A stretch of DNA of 64,000 nt. Source: Henriciella sp. AS95 (GTDB taxonomy: Bacteria; Pseudomonadota; Alphaproteobacteria; Caulobacterales; Hyphomonadaceae). A program made the position numbers and the translations under genes. The stretch covers positions 2,666,001-2,730,000 of the forward strand of contig NZ_JBBMQM010000001.1 of the NCBI RefSeq assembly GCF_038900055.1, written 5' to 3'. The stretch's first letter is position 1; each line of letters opens with the position of its first letter. Shown one piece after another: positions 1-7,904 of the stretch. The notes beneath the pieces were generated by a model, which searched no databases, had not been told where the DNA came from, and saw only the letters and a list, made by a program, of their open reading frames with translations.

Positions 1-360
1 GGCGTCGCCGTAAAGCGGCTGAATGAGGACGACTCGCTGGCCGGAAAGCATCAGCTCCATGCCCTCGCATGCGGCTCTCAAAGCGCCGATGATTTCCTTG
101 ACCGCTGCGCGTCCGCCATCACGAGAGCGCACAGCCAGGGTCAGCGTATGGGACTGGCCCGCCACCCCAGAGGCACCCCTGTCTTCGCAGGTGTGCGCCT
201 CAAGAACGACATGCGGGAATGCCGGCTGCTCGGTTTCGTCGTCGAAAATACGGGCGGGATTGCCGAGCAGTGCCTGCAGGTTGGGGTCCGCTTGCAACGC
301 CGTCAGAAAGCTCTGCTGAAGCGCCATTTCAGCTGACCAGATCATGCCGTCGGCGCTCAT
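1..360 (-). CDS. GTA tail terminator-like protein (DUF3168), 3' end outside window
   Basis: An open minus-strand frame of 120 codons runs from ATG at 360 to the left edge with no stop, so the protein is truncated by the window. The N-terminus (MSADGMIWSAEMALQQSFLT) followed by a LQADPNLQALLGNPARIFDD stretch and a PAFPHVVLEAHT strand matches the DUF3168 pattern of R. capsulatus GTA gp8. That family forms the ring ending the tail tube. The ATG overlaps the adaptor stop by 4 bases (ATGA), showing translational coupling. In the reference GTA order a head-tail stopper (g7) normally sits between adaptor and this gene; none is present here. Family call is from pattern recognition, not a search. Confidence 0.75.
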   Translation of the reverse strand, partial: MSADGMIWSAEMALQQSFLTALQADPNLQALLGNPARIFDDETEQPAFPHVVLEAHTCEDRGASGVAGQSHTLTLAVRSRDGGRAAVKEIIGALRAACEGMELMLSGQRVVLIQPLYGDA

Positions 361-902
361 AGCAGCACCTCGCGCCGCGCCGCGATGACAGCTTGCGCCT
401 CGGGTGGCATCGCAGCATCGGCACTGCGTCTGTAGGATTCGAGCAGAACGGCTTTCAGGGCTTGAACCAGATCGTCCGGGACATCGCTGGCGTCCCCAAA
501 ACCTGCGTCGAAGTCGATTTGTACAATCGCGCCGAATGGGACGGGCGGGCACCAGCTGGTCTGCTTGACGCAGAGCTTTCCATCGATCAGCTCAAAATGA
601 GATGTCACGTCGCTGGAAACATCTTCCGCGTCGATAACTGTGACACTGACGAGCGACTTCACCGGGCTGGGCCGCAGCCGCACGCCGGTGCGGGCGAGGC
701 TATTTGGCCAGCTCCGCAAAGTCCTGCGAAGCGTCCGCGTCACGAGGGCGAGCCCCGCCGCTTCTTCAAGCCTGGCCTGAGCGCTGGCGACGAGATCGCT
801 CACGAGCTGGTCCTCGCCATCATGGCCGATCCTCAGCCAGGTTTTCGCCTCGACGAGAGACAAAGCCTTCTCGCCCGGCGGTGAAATCACCGTCAGTGTC
901 AT
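357..902 (-). CDS. GTA/phage head-tail adaptor (gp6-like connector)
   Basis: This 181-residue protein has the head-tail connector layout: an N-terminal helical domain (LSLVEAKTWLRIGHDGEDQL, residues about 14-33) typical of HK97 gp6-like adaptors, then a long helix LVASAQARLEEAAGLALVTR. A beta-rich middle follows, and the C-terminal helix is rich in Ala and Arg. It should sit as a ring under the portal and join head to tail. The gene lies downstream of capsid and a small unknown gene on the same strand, and its stop overlaps the next start by 4 bases. Length fits the GTA gp6 family. Confidence 0.8.
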   Translation of the reverse strand: MTLTVISPPGEKALSLVEAKTWLRIGHDGEDQLVSDLVASAQARLEEAAGLALVTRTLRRTLRSWPNSLARTGVRLRPSPVKSLVSVTVIDAEDVSSDVTSHFELIDGKLCVKQTSWCPPVPFGAIVQIDFDAGFGDASDVPDDLVQALKAVLLESYRRSADAAMPPEAQAVIAARREVLL

Positions 903-959
903 GATTATCTCTCAGATTTTTAAGAGGTTTGTCTCTCGCCCAACTTCGGCGTTGTGTTG

Positions 960-1163
960 CTAGACCAGCGTCTGCAGCTTCTCGACGACCGCACCACCAA
1001 TTGGCAAGGCGATGGATCGAAGCAACTCGTCATCGATCTGGGTTTCGGTCGAGTTGATCAACGTTGCGACAGCCTCGGCCACTTTTGTGGTGAACTCGTC
1101 CTGCTGCGGCTTGGTGAGCAGTGCGGCCTGGCGGACCAGGGTTGTAAAAATGGATTCGAACAT
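960..1163 (-). CDS. Small unknown protein inside the GTA head cluster
   Basis: A 67-residue ORF begins at ATG 1163, preceded by AAGGAAACACCC, a good ribosome binding site. It is mostly predicted helix (TKPQQDEFTTKVAEAVATLI; IDDELLRSIALPIGGAVVEKL) with no signal peptide or membrane segment. It lies between capsid and adaptor on the same strand, so it is probably part of the head operon. I do not recognise the family, and R. capsulatus GTA has no gene at this place. It could be a head decoration or capsid-chaperone protein, or a cargo gene; nothing in the sequence decides this. Confidence 0.6.
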   Translation of the reverse strand: MFESIFTTLVRQAALLTKPQQDEFTTKVAEAVATLINSTETQIDDELLRSIALPIGGAVVEKLQTLV

Positions 1164-1241
1164 GGGTGTTTCCTTTGTTGAGAGTCTGGGAGGATAGCCG
1201 GGCGCAGACCTGTCGCCGCGCGCGGTCAGATCGGGTCAGGA

Positions 1242-2420
1242 TCAGAACACCATCGCCTTGATGGCATCGAAGTTCTGGACGCCGCCACCGACGCGCTTCG
1301 TCGTGTAGAAGAGCACGTAAGGTTTGGCGGAATACGGATCGCGGAGCACGCGCGCGCCCTGCCGGTCGGCGATGAGATAGCCGCGGCGGAAATCGCCAAA
1401 GGCTATCGCCGCATTCCCGGTGCCGATGTCCGGCATGTCTTCGAGCTCGGTGACCGGATAGCCGAAGATCGTCTGCGCCTCGCCATTCATGCCAGGTCGC
1501 CAGAGATAGCGCCCATCTGTATCCTTCAGCTTACGGACGGCTGCCACGGTGCGCCGGTTCATCACGAAACGGCTATTGACGCGAAATTGCGACTTCGGTG
1601 TCTGGATGAGGTCGATGATCTGGTCGCCCGCATCATCCTCGGTAAAATCACCCGCGACTGAGCCGATCTTCCCCCAGGCATGTGAGGCTTCAGCGACGAC
1701 CGTATAGTCCAGAAAGCCCCGCGGCTTGCCTGAACCATCGCCCGTCACGAAGGCCGCGCTTTCCTGGATCGAAAACGCCGCTTCAACCTCGTCAGCCAGC
1801 CACTCATCGACATCGGCATAGGAGTCTTCGAGCAGAGTCTGCGTGGCTGCCGGCATGGCGTAAAGTTCGCCTGCTGGAAATTCGAGAAGGCTAAGGCCAG
1901 CCGTCGTGGTTTCAGGCCGGGCGGCCGTTTCGCTCGCCCAGGCGGCGCCCACACCAAGGCTGACTGGCTTGCGATAGACGCCTGCTGACGTCTGCCGTAC
2001 GCTGGCAATCTGGCGCATGGGAGAGGCCTGCATCAAGCGGGCTTCAATCATCCGGTCAAGTTCCGGCGGCGCCGTATAGCCGCCCTGATCGTCGGTCCCT
2101 GCCGACAGCGACTTCATGTCCAGCCTCGCAAGGCCGCTTTCGTCGCCCTTTCTCAGGTATCGCGACCAGGCCTCATTCTGCTCGCCCTCCGCAACGGTGG
2201 CGGGGGCACCTTGCTCAGGCCGCGCCGCCTTCAGGCTGAGCTGATCGAGCCTGCGATCGAGCTTCTTTAGTTTGTCGTCGAGCAGCGCGTCGGATGAGCC
2301 CTTCACCTCCATCTCGGCAAGGCGCGCATCATTCGCCTGCTTGTAGGCCTCGAACGCGGCCATCATGTCGGCTGCGACAGACTTCATGTCCGTCCCCGCC
2401 ATCTTGGTTTCCTTGGTCAC
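1242..2420 (-). CDS. GTA/HK97-type major capsid protein
   Basis: A 392-residue HK97-fold capsid protein. Residues about 10-75 are a charged coiled coil (FEAYKQANDARLAEMEVKG; KLKKLDRRLDQLSLKAARPE) corresponding to the delta scaffold removed by the prohead protease. The mature part shows the GTA capsid signatures DDQGGYTAPPELDRMIEARL, SPMRQIASVRQTS, ELYAMPAATQTLLEDSYADV and AAFVTGDGSGKPRGFL. The start is GTG at 2420: AGGAG lies 6 bases upstream, and the nearby ATG is immediately followed by a stop in its own frame. It lies downstream of the protease gene with a palindrome-bearing gap of about 115 bases, unusual in so tight an operon. Confidence 0.93.
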   Translation of the reverse strand: MTKETKMAGTDMKSVAADMMAAFEAYKQANDARLAEMEVKGSSDALLDDKLKKLDRRLDQLSLKAARPEQGAPATVAEGEQNEAWSRYLRKGDESGLARLDMKSLSAGTDDQGGYTAPPELDRMIEARLMQASPMRQIASVRQTSAGVYRKPVSLGVGAAWASETAARPETTTAGLSLLEFPAGELYAMPAATQTLLEDSYADVDEWLADEVEAAFSIQESAAFVTGDGSGKPRGFLDYTVVAEASHAWGKIGSVAGDFTEDDAGDQIIDLIQTPKSQFRVNSRFVMNRRTVAAVRKLKDTDGRYLWRPGMNGEAQTIFGYPVTELEDMPDIGTGNAAIAFGDFRRGYLIADRQGARVLRDPYSAKPYVLFYTTKRVGGGVQNFDAIKAMVF

Positions 2421-2490
2421 TTCATTCTCCTGCTAAATCGCATCTCTTCGCTTCGCTCAGGCGAACTGCGCCTTCGCCTTGCTCGTGGGG

Positions 2491-2526
2491 CACCTTCATG
2501 GTGAGCGAAGTCGAACCACGAAGGTG
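2491..2526. repeat. REP-like palindrome between protease and capsid genes
   Basis: CACCTTCATGGT (2491-2502) is the reverse complement of ACCACGAAGGTG (2515-2526) with one mismatch that would be a G-U pair in RNA. The loop is GAGCGAAGTCGA. This resembles the intergenic palindromic repeats built on a TTCGCTCACCATGAAGG core that occur dispersed in some alphaproteobacterial genomes, but only one copy lies in this window. In the operon mRNA it would form a 12-bp hairpin just after the protease stop, which could adjust the protease-to-capsid ratio. Confidence 0.55.
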
Positions 2527-2537
2527 CTGGTCCTTCC

Positions 2538-2945
2538 TCAGGCCGCCCGCGCGGCCGTTCCAATCTGTGTGAATCTTGCAAGCGGCTGCATCGGCTCTGC
2601 GACCAGCGAGACCTCCACGAGATCGACGTCGCTGAGCGCGCGCCCTCCTTCGACCCTCGGGGTCCAGAGCCGCGCTCGAAAGCCGATCGAGAGCCCATCG
2701 AGCCCCAGCGCCACAAGCTTGCGCGCGCCCTCTCCTTCAATCAGCCCACGGACGAACAGGCCTCGCCCGTCCTCGATCAGCCGCGTCCAGCGTCCTGCCA
2801 CCGCACCACTCCTGTGCTGGAGCAGCATGGGCAAGCCGCCTCGCTTGAGGCTGCGGGCAAAGGCGCCCGCCCGGATGACATCACCGGAAAGATCCGGCGC
2901 CCCGAACAGAGCGGCATAGCCTTCGATCAGAATTGCCTTATCCAT
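2538..2945 (-). CDS. GTA prohead protease (HK97 U35 family)
   Basis: A 135-residue protein starting IEGYAALFGAPDLSGDVIRA, the standard opening of HK97-type prohead proteases (peptidase family U35). The probable catalytic His is in MLLQHRSGAVAG (about residue 43) and the Ser in LDGLSIGFRAR (about residue 86). A conserved LVEVSLVAEPM block follows. It cleaves the capsid scaffold during head maturation. It is short for the family, as GTA versions are. The start overlaps the end of the upstream small gene by 8 bases, indicating coupled translation. Confidence 0.88.
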   Translation of the reverse strand: MDKAILIEGYAALFGAPDLSGDVIRAGAFARSLKRGGLPMLLQHRSGAVAGRWTRLIEDGRGLFVRGLIEGEGARKLVALGLDGLSIGFRARLWTPRVEGGRALSDVDLVEVSLVAEPMQPLARFTQIGTAARAA

Positions 2946-3165
2946 CGACGCGCTCCAGCCGGCTTTCGATCCGGTCGAGCTGGGCCTTCATGGCGCCAAG
3001 TTCGGCTTCGACGCGCGCAAGACGTTCACCAATCGGACTGGCCAGTTCGACGCGATGCTCAAGCGCTGAAATCCGTTGCGCCGCCGCGCCCGCCCAGACC
3101 AGCGCACCGCCTGTCTGAACCGCAATGGCAAACAGAAGCGCGATCGTGACTTTCCGCTCGATCAC
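2938..3165 (-). CDS. Small membrane/coiled-coil protein of the GTA cluster (g3.5 position)
   Basis: This 75-residue protein has one N-terminal hydrophobic segment (VTIALLFAIAVQTGGALVWAGAAA, residues about 6-29) and a heptad-rich C-terminus (ISALEHRVELASPIGERLAR...VEAELGAMKAQLDRIES). It overlaps the portal stop by 4 bases and the protease start by 8, so it is certainly part of the operon. R. capsulatus GTA has a small gene (g3.5) at the same position. Its function is unknown; membrane tethering is only an inference from the hydrophobic segment. Confidence 0.75.
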   Translation of the reverse strand: MIERKVTIALLFAIAVQTGGALVWAGAAAQRISALEHRVELASPIGERLARVEAELGAMKAQLDRIESRLERVDG

Positions 3166-4277
3166 TGGCCGACCCCCGCCATGGCGCGCTTTTCTTCGTC
3201 GGTCAGGAAGCTCGCCGCTTCCAGCCGCGTCCAGAGCGCTTCGCGTTCGGCAGCAAAAGCCGGCACAGCGTCCAGATCTGGTCTGATACTCACCGCCTCG
3301 AACCGGCCAGCCAGCCAGATCGACAGCGCGTCGGCCACCTTGTGAACGAGAGGCAGCACCGTCAGTCGCCAGAAGGCGAGATTGGCTTCCTTATAGGTCG
3401 CATACGTATTGTCGCCCGGAATACCGAGCAGCATCGGCGGCACACCAAACGCCAGGGCGATCTCACGGGCCGCTGCATGCCGGGTTTCGGCGAAGTCCAT
3501 TTCCGCTGGCGATAGCGACATCGGTTTCCAGTCCAGTCCGCCATCAAGCAGGAGCGGGCGCCCAGCATTGTGCTTGCCAGCATGCGCGGTTTCGATTTCT
3601 TCCTTGAGCCGATCAAACTGATCGGGCGTGAGACTTGTGCCATTCTTGCCGTAGACCAGCGCTCCCGACGGCCGGGCCGCGTTGTCGATCAGCGATTTCG
3701 CCCAAGCGGCTGCGCCATTGTGAATGCCGAGCGCCTTGTGCGCAGCGGCCAGCGGCGCAAGACCGTGAATGCTGTCTGAGGGGTGGTAGAGCTTGAGGTG
3801 CAGGACCGGGCTCCAGCCATCGGCTTCACGATGGATGATCCGCTCGCCTCGGCGTTGGCGAACGGCCCAGCCGATCAACCCGCCTTGTGCGTTGGTTTCA
3901 GCACGCACCGTGTCCGCCCGCAGAGGAAAGAGGCCCTTGGGTTCACTGTCGCCTGTTAGCGTCACCGCCTCAGCCCAGGCGTTACCGGTGATCTGAAGAT
4001 CGCCGTAAAGGCGCTCAAGCAGAACGCGGCCCGCCTCATCCGGCGACGGATTGGCGAGCAGCGTAGCGGCCGCCTCATCATTGCTGACAGTGAGCGGAAT
4101 GGACGCTGCGGCCTCGGCAATCATCCGCACGCAGCGATAGACGATCGCATTTCCCGCGAAGCCGTCACGCATCAGCGTCCCTGCGTCCTGACGCCCCCAA
4201 TGGCTGGCCGGCAAGCTCGCCAGGGCCACGAAGGACGACGCCGCCCGCGTCTCAGTTTTCTGCCATGGCCACCGCAT
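3162..4277 (-). CDS. GTA/HK97 portal protein
   Basis: The 371-residue protein belongs to the HK97 portal family. It shows the N-terminal block GNAIVYRCVRMIAEAAASIP, the central LYHPSDSIHGLAPLAAAHKA, and the clip/wing segment EIALAFGVPPMLLGIPGDNT followed by TYKEANLAFWRLTVLPLV. The portal forms the dodecameric ring through which the terminase packages DNA. It is downstream of terminase on the same strand after a 127-base gap with no recognisable gene, and overlaps the next gene by 4 bases (ATGA). Length is typical for GTA portals. Confidence 0.92.
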   Translation of the reverse strand: MRWPWQKTETRAASSFVALASLPASHWGRQDAGTLMRDGFAGNAIVYRCVRMIAEAAASIPLTVSNDEAAATLLANPSPDEAGRVLLERLYGDLQITGNAWAEAVTLTGDSEPKGLFPLRADTVRAETNAQGGLIGWAVRQRRGERIIHREADGWSPVLHLKLYHPSDSIHGLAPLAAAHKALGIHNGAAAWAKSLIDNAARPSGALVYGKNGTSLTPDQFDRLKEEIETAHAGKHNAGRPLLLDGGLDWKPMSLSPAEMDFAETRHAAAREIALAFGVPPMLLGIPGDNTYATYKEANLAFWRLTVLPLVHKVADALSIWLAGRFEAVSIRPDLDAVPAFAAEREALWTRLEAASFLTDEEKRAMAGVGQ

Positions 4278-4404
4278 CCATCACTCCTTGTTGCGTCGAT
4301 GGATGCACCCTATGCGGGCGACCTGTCCGGTATGGGCGATTTCATTGCGATCGCGCTGGGACGGCAGGTGCGGCCGGGAAACTCGCAGAGACTTCCCGCG
4401 ACGC

Positions 4405-5631
4405 TTAGTCCAATGAGCGGACCGAGGGCTCTGCGCCGGGCGGGATCATGATTGCTGTGATCGCCCAGACCAGCGCGTCCAACCTGTCGGGCGAGCCGCG
4501 AAAGCCGGGCGCGCCGAAGGTCATCATTTCTTCTTCAAGCGCTGGAAAAACGCCAACATGCTTGACGTCACCCTGCTGATATCTCGCCGCCACGGGCCCA
4601 GCGCGCATCAGCTTCGGCAATTGTGCATGCATCAGGATGACCGGCACATCCGCCCCGGCCGTAGCGAGAACGGCACGAACCATTTCCCCGCCCTGATTCG
4701 ACTCAGCGACAATGCGGCGCGCGCCGACGGCCTTGGCGGTTGAGACACACCGGCTCGCCCATCCGGTCGGCGTCAATCCCTGTACGCTGGCATCATCGAG
4801 AACGTAAATCTCTTCACGCAAGCCGGGCGCACGGACGGTGCCCACAGCAACGATGCCACAGGCATCCGCATCAGCGCCAAAACTCGCAGGCGGGTCGACG
4901 GCCACGATGACATCGCTGAAACGCTCCGGGGCCGAGGACACGCGCGCCCTGTCGAGATCAACCTGTCGCCAGAGTGCGCCGTCAGCGTCATCCAGCAGCT
5001 CGCCATTCAGCTCCTGCAGCCCGATCCGGGTCCCCGCATATTTTGATGTGACGTGCTCGAGGAACACCGGCGAGAGATGCGCAAGATTGTCATCTGTCTT
5101 CGACTTGGTGACCGTAACAGACGGGTCTTTCACCAGTTGCCTGATCAGCGGGATCGGCCTCGGCGTCGTGGTTGCGACGATGCGAGGATTTGGCCCAATT
5201 CTGAGCGTCATCTGAAGCATGTCCCAGACATTGAGTCCGTAGTGCCAGGCGGCGAGCTCATCGCACCACGCCGCATCGAATTGCGGTCCACGCAGGCTGT
5301 CTGGATCCTCCGCCGAGAACACATAGGCTTCGGCTCCATTCGGCCAGACCAGTCGTCGCCGCGACACTTCGTAAGCCGGTGGCGTTTCACCGTTTCGGCC
5401 GATCGCCCGCAGACCGGAGACACCTTCGATCATCACCTCACGGGCATCTCCAAGTGTCGGCGCGACCAATGCGATCCTTTGATAGCCGCCATGGAGCGCC
5501 GCAAAGCGGATCCATTCCGCGCCAGCCCTGGTCTTGCCGGCCCCTCTTCCACCGAGCAACAACCAGGCTCGCCAGTCTCCAGCAGGCGGCATCTGAGCCC
5601 GCCGCGCCGTCAGGGCCCATGATAAAGTCAT
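4405..5631 (-). CDS. GTA terminase large subunit
   Basis: A 408-residue DNA-packaging ATPase-nuclease. The Walker A motif is GGRGAGKTRAGAEW at residues 27-40, the Walker B with catalytic Glu is in FDAAWCDELAAW, and the C-terminal nuclease acidic residues sit in VIVAVDPPAS and ESNQGGEMVRA. GTA terminases package host DNA without sequence preference; family membership suggests this but does not prove it. No small terminase or integrase gene is adjacent. The upstream ribosome binding site is weak. This is the first gene of the head operon; its promoter would lie in 5632-5735. Confidence 0.92.
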   Translation of the reverse strand: MTLSWALTARRAQMPPAGDWRAWLLLGGRGAGKTRAGAEWIRFAALHGGYQRIALVAPTLGDAREVMIEGVSGLRAIGRNGETPPAYEVSRRRLVWPNGAEAYVFSAEDPDSLRGPQFDAAWCDELAAWHYGLNVWDMLQMTLRIGPNPRIVATTTPRPIPLIRQLVKDPSVTVTKSKTDDNLAHLSPVFLEHVTSKYAGTRIGLQELNGELLDDADGALWRQVDLDRARVSSAPERFSDVIVAVDPPASFGADADACGIVAVGTVRAPGLREEIYVLDDASVQGLTPTGWASRCVSTAKAVGARRIVAESNQGGEMVRAVLATAGADVPVILMHAQLPKLMRAGPVAARYQQGDVKHVGVFPALEEEMMTFGAPGFRGSPDRLDALVWAITAIMIPPGAEPSVRSLD

Positions 5632-5735
5632 GAGCGTTCAGGCCCCGATCAAGAATAGTCTGCTCAGCATGCAAACTGTATAGTCGCAAGGCCGGGTCGG
5701 TCGGATCGATTGCGCGGCTGACGCAGCTGGCTACA

Positions 5736-5752
5736 CTCCTTCAGAAAGGAGG
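5736..5752 (+). promoter_or_regulatory. Hairpin sequestering the RBS of the 50-residue membrane protein
   Basis: CTCCTT (5736-5741) is the exact reverse complement of AAGGAG (5746-5751), with a CAGA loop. The AAAGGAGG Shine-Dalgarno (5745-5752) lies 8 bases before ATG 5761, so folding would hide an otherwise near-perfect ribosome binding site. The stem is only six pairs, and its effect in the cell is an inference. Confidence 0.45.
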
Positions 5753-5760
5753 ATGCAACC

Positions 5761-5913
5761 ATGTTTCTGTTCCTGCTCTGGTGGTGCGTGGACGATCACC
5801 TTGCGGCCGCGCTGGAAACGCCAGGTCTCGGCGAATTGCCGCTCTGGGTCCCGCTTATCCTGTCGCTGGCGTTCAGTTTCACACTTCAGGGCGCCGTGAA
5901 GCGAAAGGGCTAA
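5761..5913 (+). CDS. 50-residue single-pass membrane protein
   Basis: A short ORF, MFLFLLWWCVDDHL... ending GAVKRKG, runs from ATG 5761 to TAA 5913. The Shine-Dalgarno AAAGGAGG at 8 bases spacing is among the strongest in the window. The protein has a hydrophobic N-terminus (FLFLLWW), an acidic middle, a clear transmembrane stretch LPLWVPLILSLAFSFTLQGA (residues about 26-45) and a basic tail KRKG, suggesting the C-terminus is cytoplasmic. It lies between the divergent GTA terminase and the acyltransferase. No family is recognised. The start signal and amphipathic layout support a real gene, but homologues were not checked. Confidence 0.6.
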   Translation: MFLFLLWWCVDDHLAAALETPGLGELPLWVPLILSLAFSFTLQGAVKRKG

Positions 5914-6004
5914 ACGCCACACTTTTCGCCAAATCGGTGAGTGGTGACAGGTTTTCCCGTAAAAATTGCTAGTTCGCATGTTCGGTTCGGACCACAGTGC
6001 ACAT

Positions 6005-6634
6005 ATGGCGGGAACCAGCCCTTTATCCCGGTCGCGGCCCAAACCGTCGAACCGGACCGGCGTTTTCGCTTCCCTGATGCGAAACCTCGCCGCGCTCATG
6101 CTCGCGGTCACGGGCTGGAAACTGGAAGGCGACTGGCCGCAGGATGCCGAAAAGGCCGTCCTCGTTGCAGCGCCTCACACGTCCAACTGGGACGGCTTAT
6201 GGATGATATTCGCGGCGGCGTACTATCGCGTAAAACTGAGATGGATGGGGAAGAAGTCACTGGTGGACCATCCTCTGGGATGGTTCGTGAAATGGCTTGG
6301 CTGCGTCCCCGTGGACCGCAAGTCTGCATCCGACATCGTCGAACAGACGGCCGCTGCGTTTGCTGAAAGCGACCGCCTCACACTTGCCGTCGCCCCGGAG
6401 GGCACGCGTTCAGCCATGACTGAGTGGAAAAGCGGCTTCTATCGGATTGCGATAAAAGCCGGTGTTCCGCTGATTATCACGGTGCTGGATTACGGAACCC
6501 GCACCGTGAAAATCGCTGGTCTGTTTCAGCCAACCGGCGACTACCAGGCCGACTTGCCGCTCATCAAAGCGTACTACGCAAACGCCGAGGGAAGGCATAA
6601 GGGCAATTTCAGCCTCAATGCTGGTGAAGACTGA
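6005..6634 (+). CDS. PlsC-like lysophospholipid acyltransferase
   Basis: The acyltransferase signature HTSNWD (H-x4-D motif, catalytic His) and the substrate-binding block PEGTRS identify a PlsC/LPLAT family protein of about 210 residues. This compact subfamily also shows KWLGCVPVDRKSA and FYRIAIKAGVP. It would transfer acyl chains to a lysophospholipid or related acceptor at the inner membrane. An N-terminal hydrophobic stretch (LMRNLAALMLAVTGW) may attach it to the membrane. The start is uncertain: in-frame TTG 5966, ATG 5978, 6005 and 6077 exist and none has a strong ribosome binding site. It converges with the next gene with a 3-base gap. Confidence 0.85.
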   Translation: MAGTSPLSRSRPKPSNRTGVFASLMRNLAALMLAVTGWKLEGDWPQDAEKAVLVAAPHTSNWDGLWMIFAAAYYRVKLRWMGKKSLVDHPLGWFVKWLGCVPVDRKSASDIVEQTAAAFAESDRLTLAVAPEGTRSAMTEWKSGFYRIAIKAGVPLIITVLDYGTRTVKIAGLFQPTGDYQADLPLIKAYYANAEGRHKGNFSLNAGED

Positions 6635-6637
6635 CCC

Positions 6638-7654
6638 TCAGTCCGGGTCGGACACCTTCACGACAAGCTTGCCGAGATTTTTGCCCGTGAACAGGCGTTC
6701 GAGTGAGGCCGGGGCATTTTCAAGGCCATCGACAATATCAGTTTCGAATTTGATTTTTCCGTCCAGAAGCCAACCGGCCATTGCCTGCATGCCTTCTGCA
6801 AACCGATCCATATAATCGGTGACGATAAAGCCCTTGAGTGTCACATGTCTCATCAGCAGCATCGAGAAATTGTATGGGCCCGGTACCGGTTCGGTTGCAT
6901 TGTATGATGAGATGAGCCCGCACAGCGGCATGCGTGCAAAGTCATTGAGCCGCGTCAGGATCGTATCCATGATGTCGCCGCCAACATTCTCGAAGTTGAT
7001 GTCGATCCCGTCCGGACAATGCTTGTCGAGCGCCGCACCGACATCTTCTGTCTTATAATTTATGGCGGCGTCGAAACCTGCCGTCTCAGTCAACCACCGG
7101 CATTTTTCGTCCGAACCAGCAATACCGACCACACGGCAACCTTGAATCTTACCGATTTGACCGACCATTGACCCGACAGCGCCCGCGGCAGCCGACACGA
7201 CCAGGGTTTCGCCCGCCTTCGGCTTTCCGATTTCCATGAGCCCGAAATAAGCGGTCATTCCAGTCATGCCGAGCGGTCCCGAGAACGCGGTCAATGGCAC
7301 CCCCGGTATTTGCGGAAGTCTGGAAAGTTCCTCGCCTTTCTTCACATGATAGAGCGCCCAGGTTCCAAGCCCTGTGTTCACGATGTTTCCCTTTTCCAGG
7401 CCATCGAACCGGCTGTCTTCAACGATTGAAAGGCCCCCGCCCCGCATCGGATCACCAATCTCGACAGGTGGCATGTACTGGTCCTGGTCTGACATCCAGA
7501 TACGGTTGGTTGGGTCCAGCGACAGGAACAGCGTGCGGATCAGCACCTCGCCGTCGCCGAGTTCCGGAACGGGCTGCTCGACCAATTCAAGATCGCCATC
7601 GCTGACATCGCCGACCGGTCGGTTGCGCAGAATCCAGACCTTGTTGGTAACCAT
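6638..7654 (-). CDS. NADP-dependent zinc-free oxidoreductase (MDR family, CurA/LTB4DH-like)
   Basis: A 338-residue medium-chain dehydrogenase/reductase of the leukotriene B4 12-hydroxydehydrogenase/curcumin reductase type. The family signature LFLSLDPTNRIWMSD lies near residue 45, the cofactor-binding motif is AAAGAVGSMVGQIGKI, and the substrate-side NFENVGGDIMD block is present. There are no zinc-ligand cysteines, as expected. Such enzymes reduce alpha,beta-unsaturated ketones using NADPH; the natural substrate here is unknown. The start ATG 7654 follows CUCAGGGAGGAAAUUCCA, a strong ribosome binding site containing the UCAGGG element that matches the sRNA loop near 34.9 kb. Confidence 0.88.
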   Translation of the reverse strand: MVTNKVWILRNRPVGDVSDGDLELVEQPVPELGDGEVLIRTLFLSLDPTNRIWMSDQDQYMPPVEIGDPMRGGGLSIVEDSRFDGLEKGNIVNTGLGTWALYHVKKGEELSRLPQIPGVPLTAFSGPLGMTGMTAYFGLMEIGKPKAGETLVVSAAAGAVGSMVGQIGKIQGCRVVGIAGSDEKCRWLTETAGFDAAINYKTEDVGAALDKHCPDGIDINFENVGGDIMDTILTRLNDFARMPLCGLISSYNATEPVPGPYNFSMLLMRHVTLKGFIVTDYMDRFAEGMQAMAGWLLDGKIKFETDIVDGLENAPASLERLFTGKNLGKLVVKVSDPD

Positions 7655-7904
7655 TGGAATTTCCTCCCTGAGTTTTGCTGCCAGCTTATGAGCCGGAAGG
7701 ATCGGCGGCTAGCCACTAAGCGAGGGAGAGGATGGGATTGGGGGCAAGCAAGGTGCAGCCATGTGCGTTTTGTTTGGAACGAATACCGCGTGCCAGACAT
7801 ATTATCCTTGCAAATCCGAGAAACGGTGACGCCCCCACACTGCAATTTCCGCCGCAGAAAGCGGCGAAATTCGCACCCCCCAAAATACGTCTGCGAAGAC
7901 GCGT

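Noticed and set aside
1-5631. Ordinary prophage instead of a GTA
   Set aside because: No integrase, repressor, lysis gene or attachment site is visible, and the capsid and protease match the GTA type. A remnant prophage cannot be excluded because the cluster leaves the window.
7843-7871. Hairpin downstream of hslO (AATTTCCGCCGC / GCGGCGAAATT) as a terminator
   Set aside because: The stem is good apart from one bulged base, but there is no T-tract on either strand, so an intrinsic terminator cannot be claimed.
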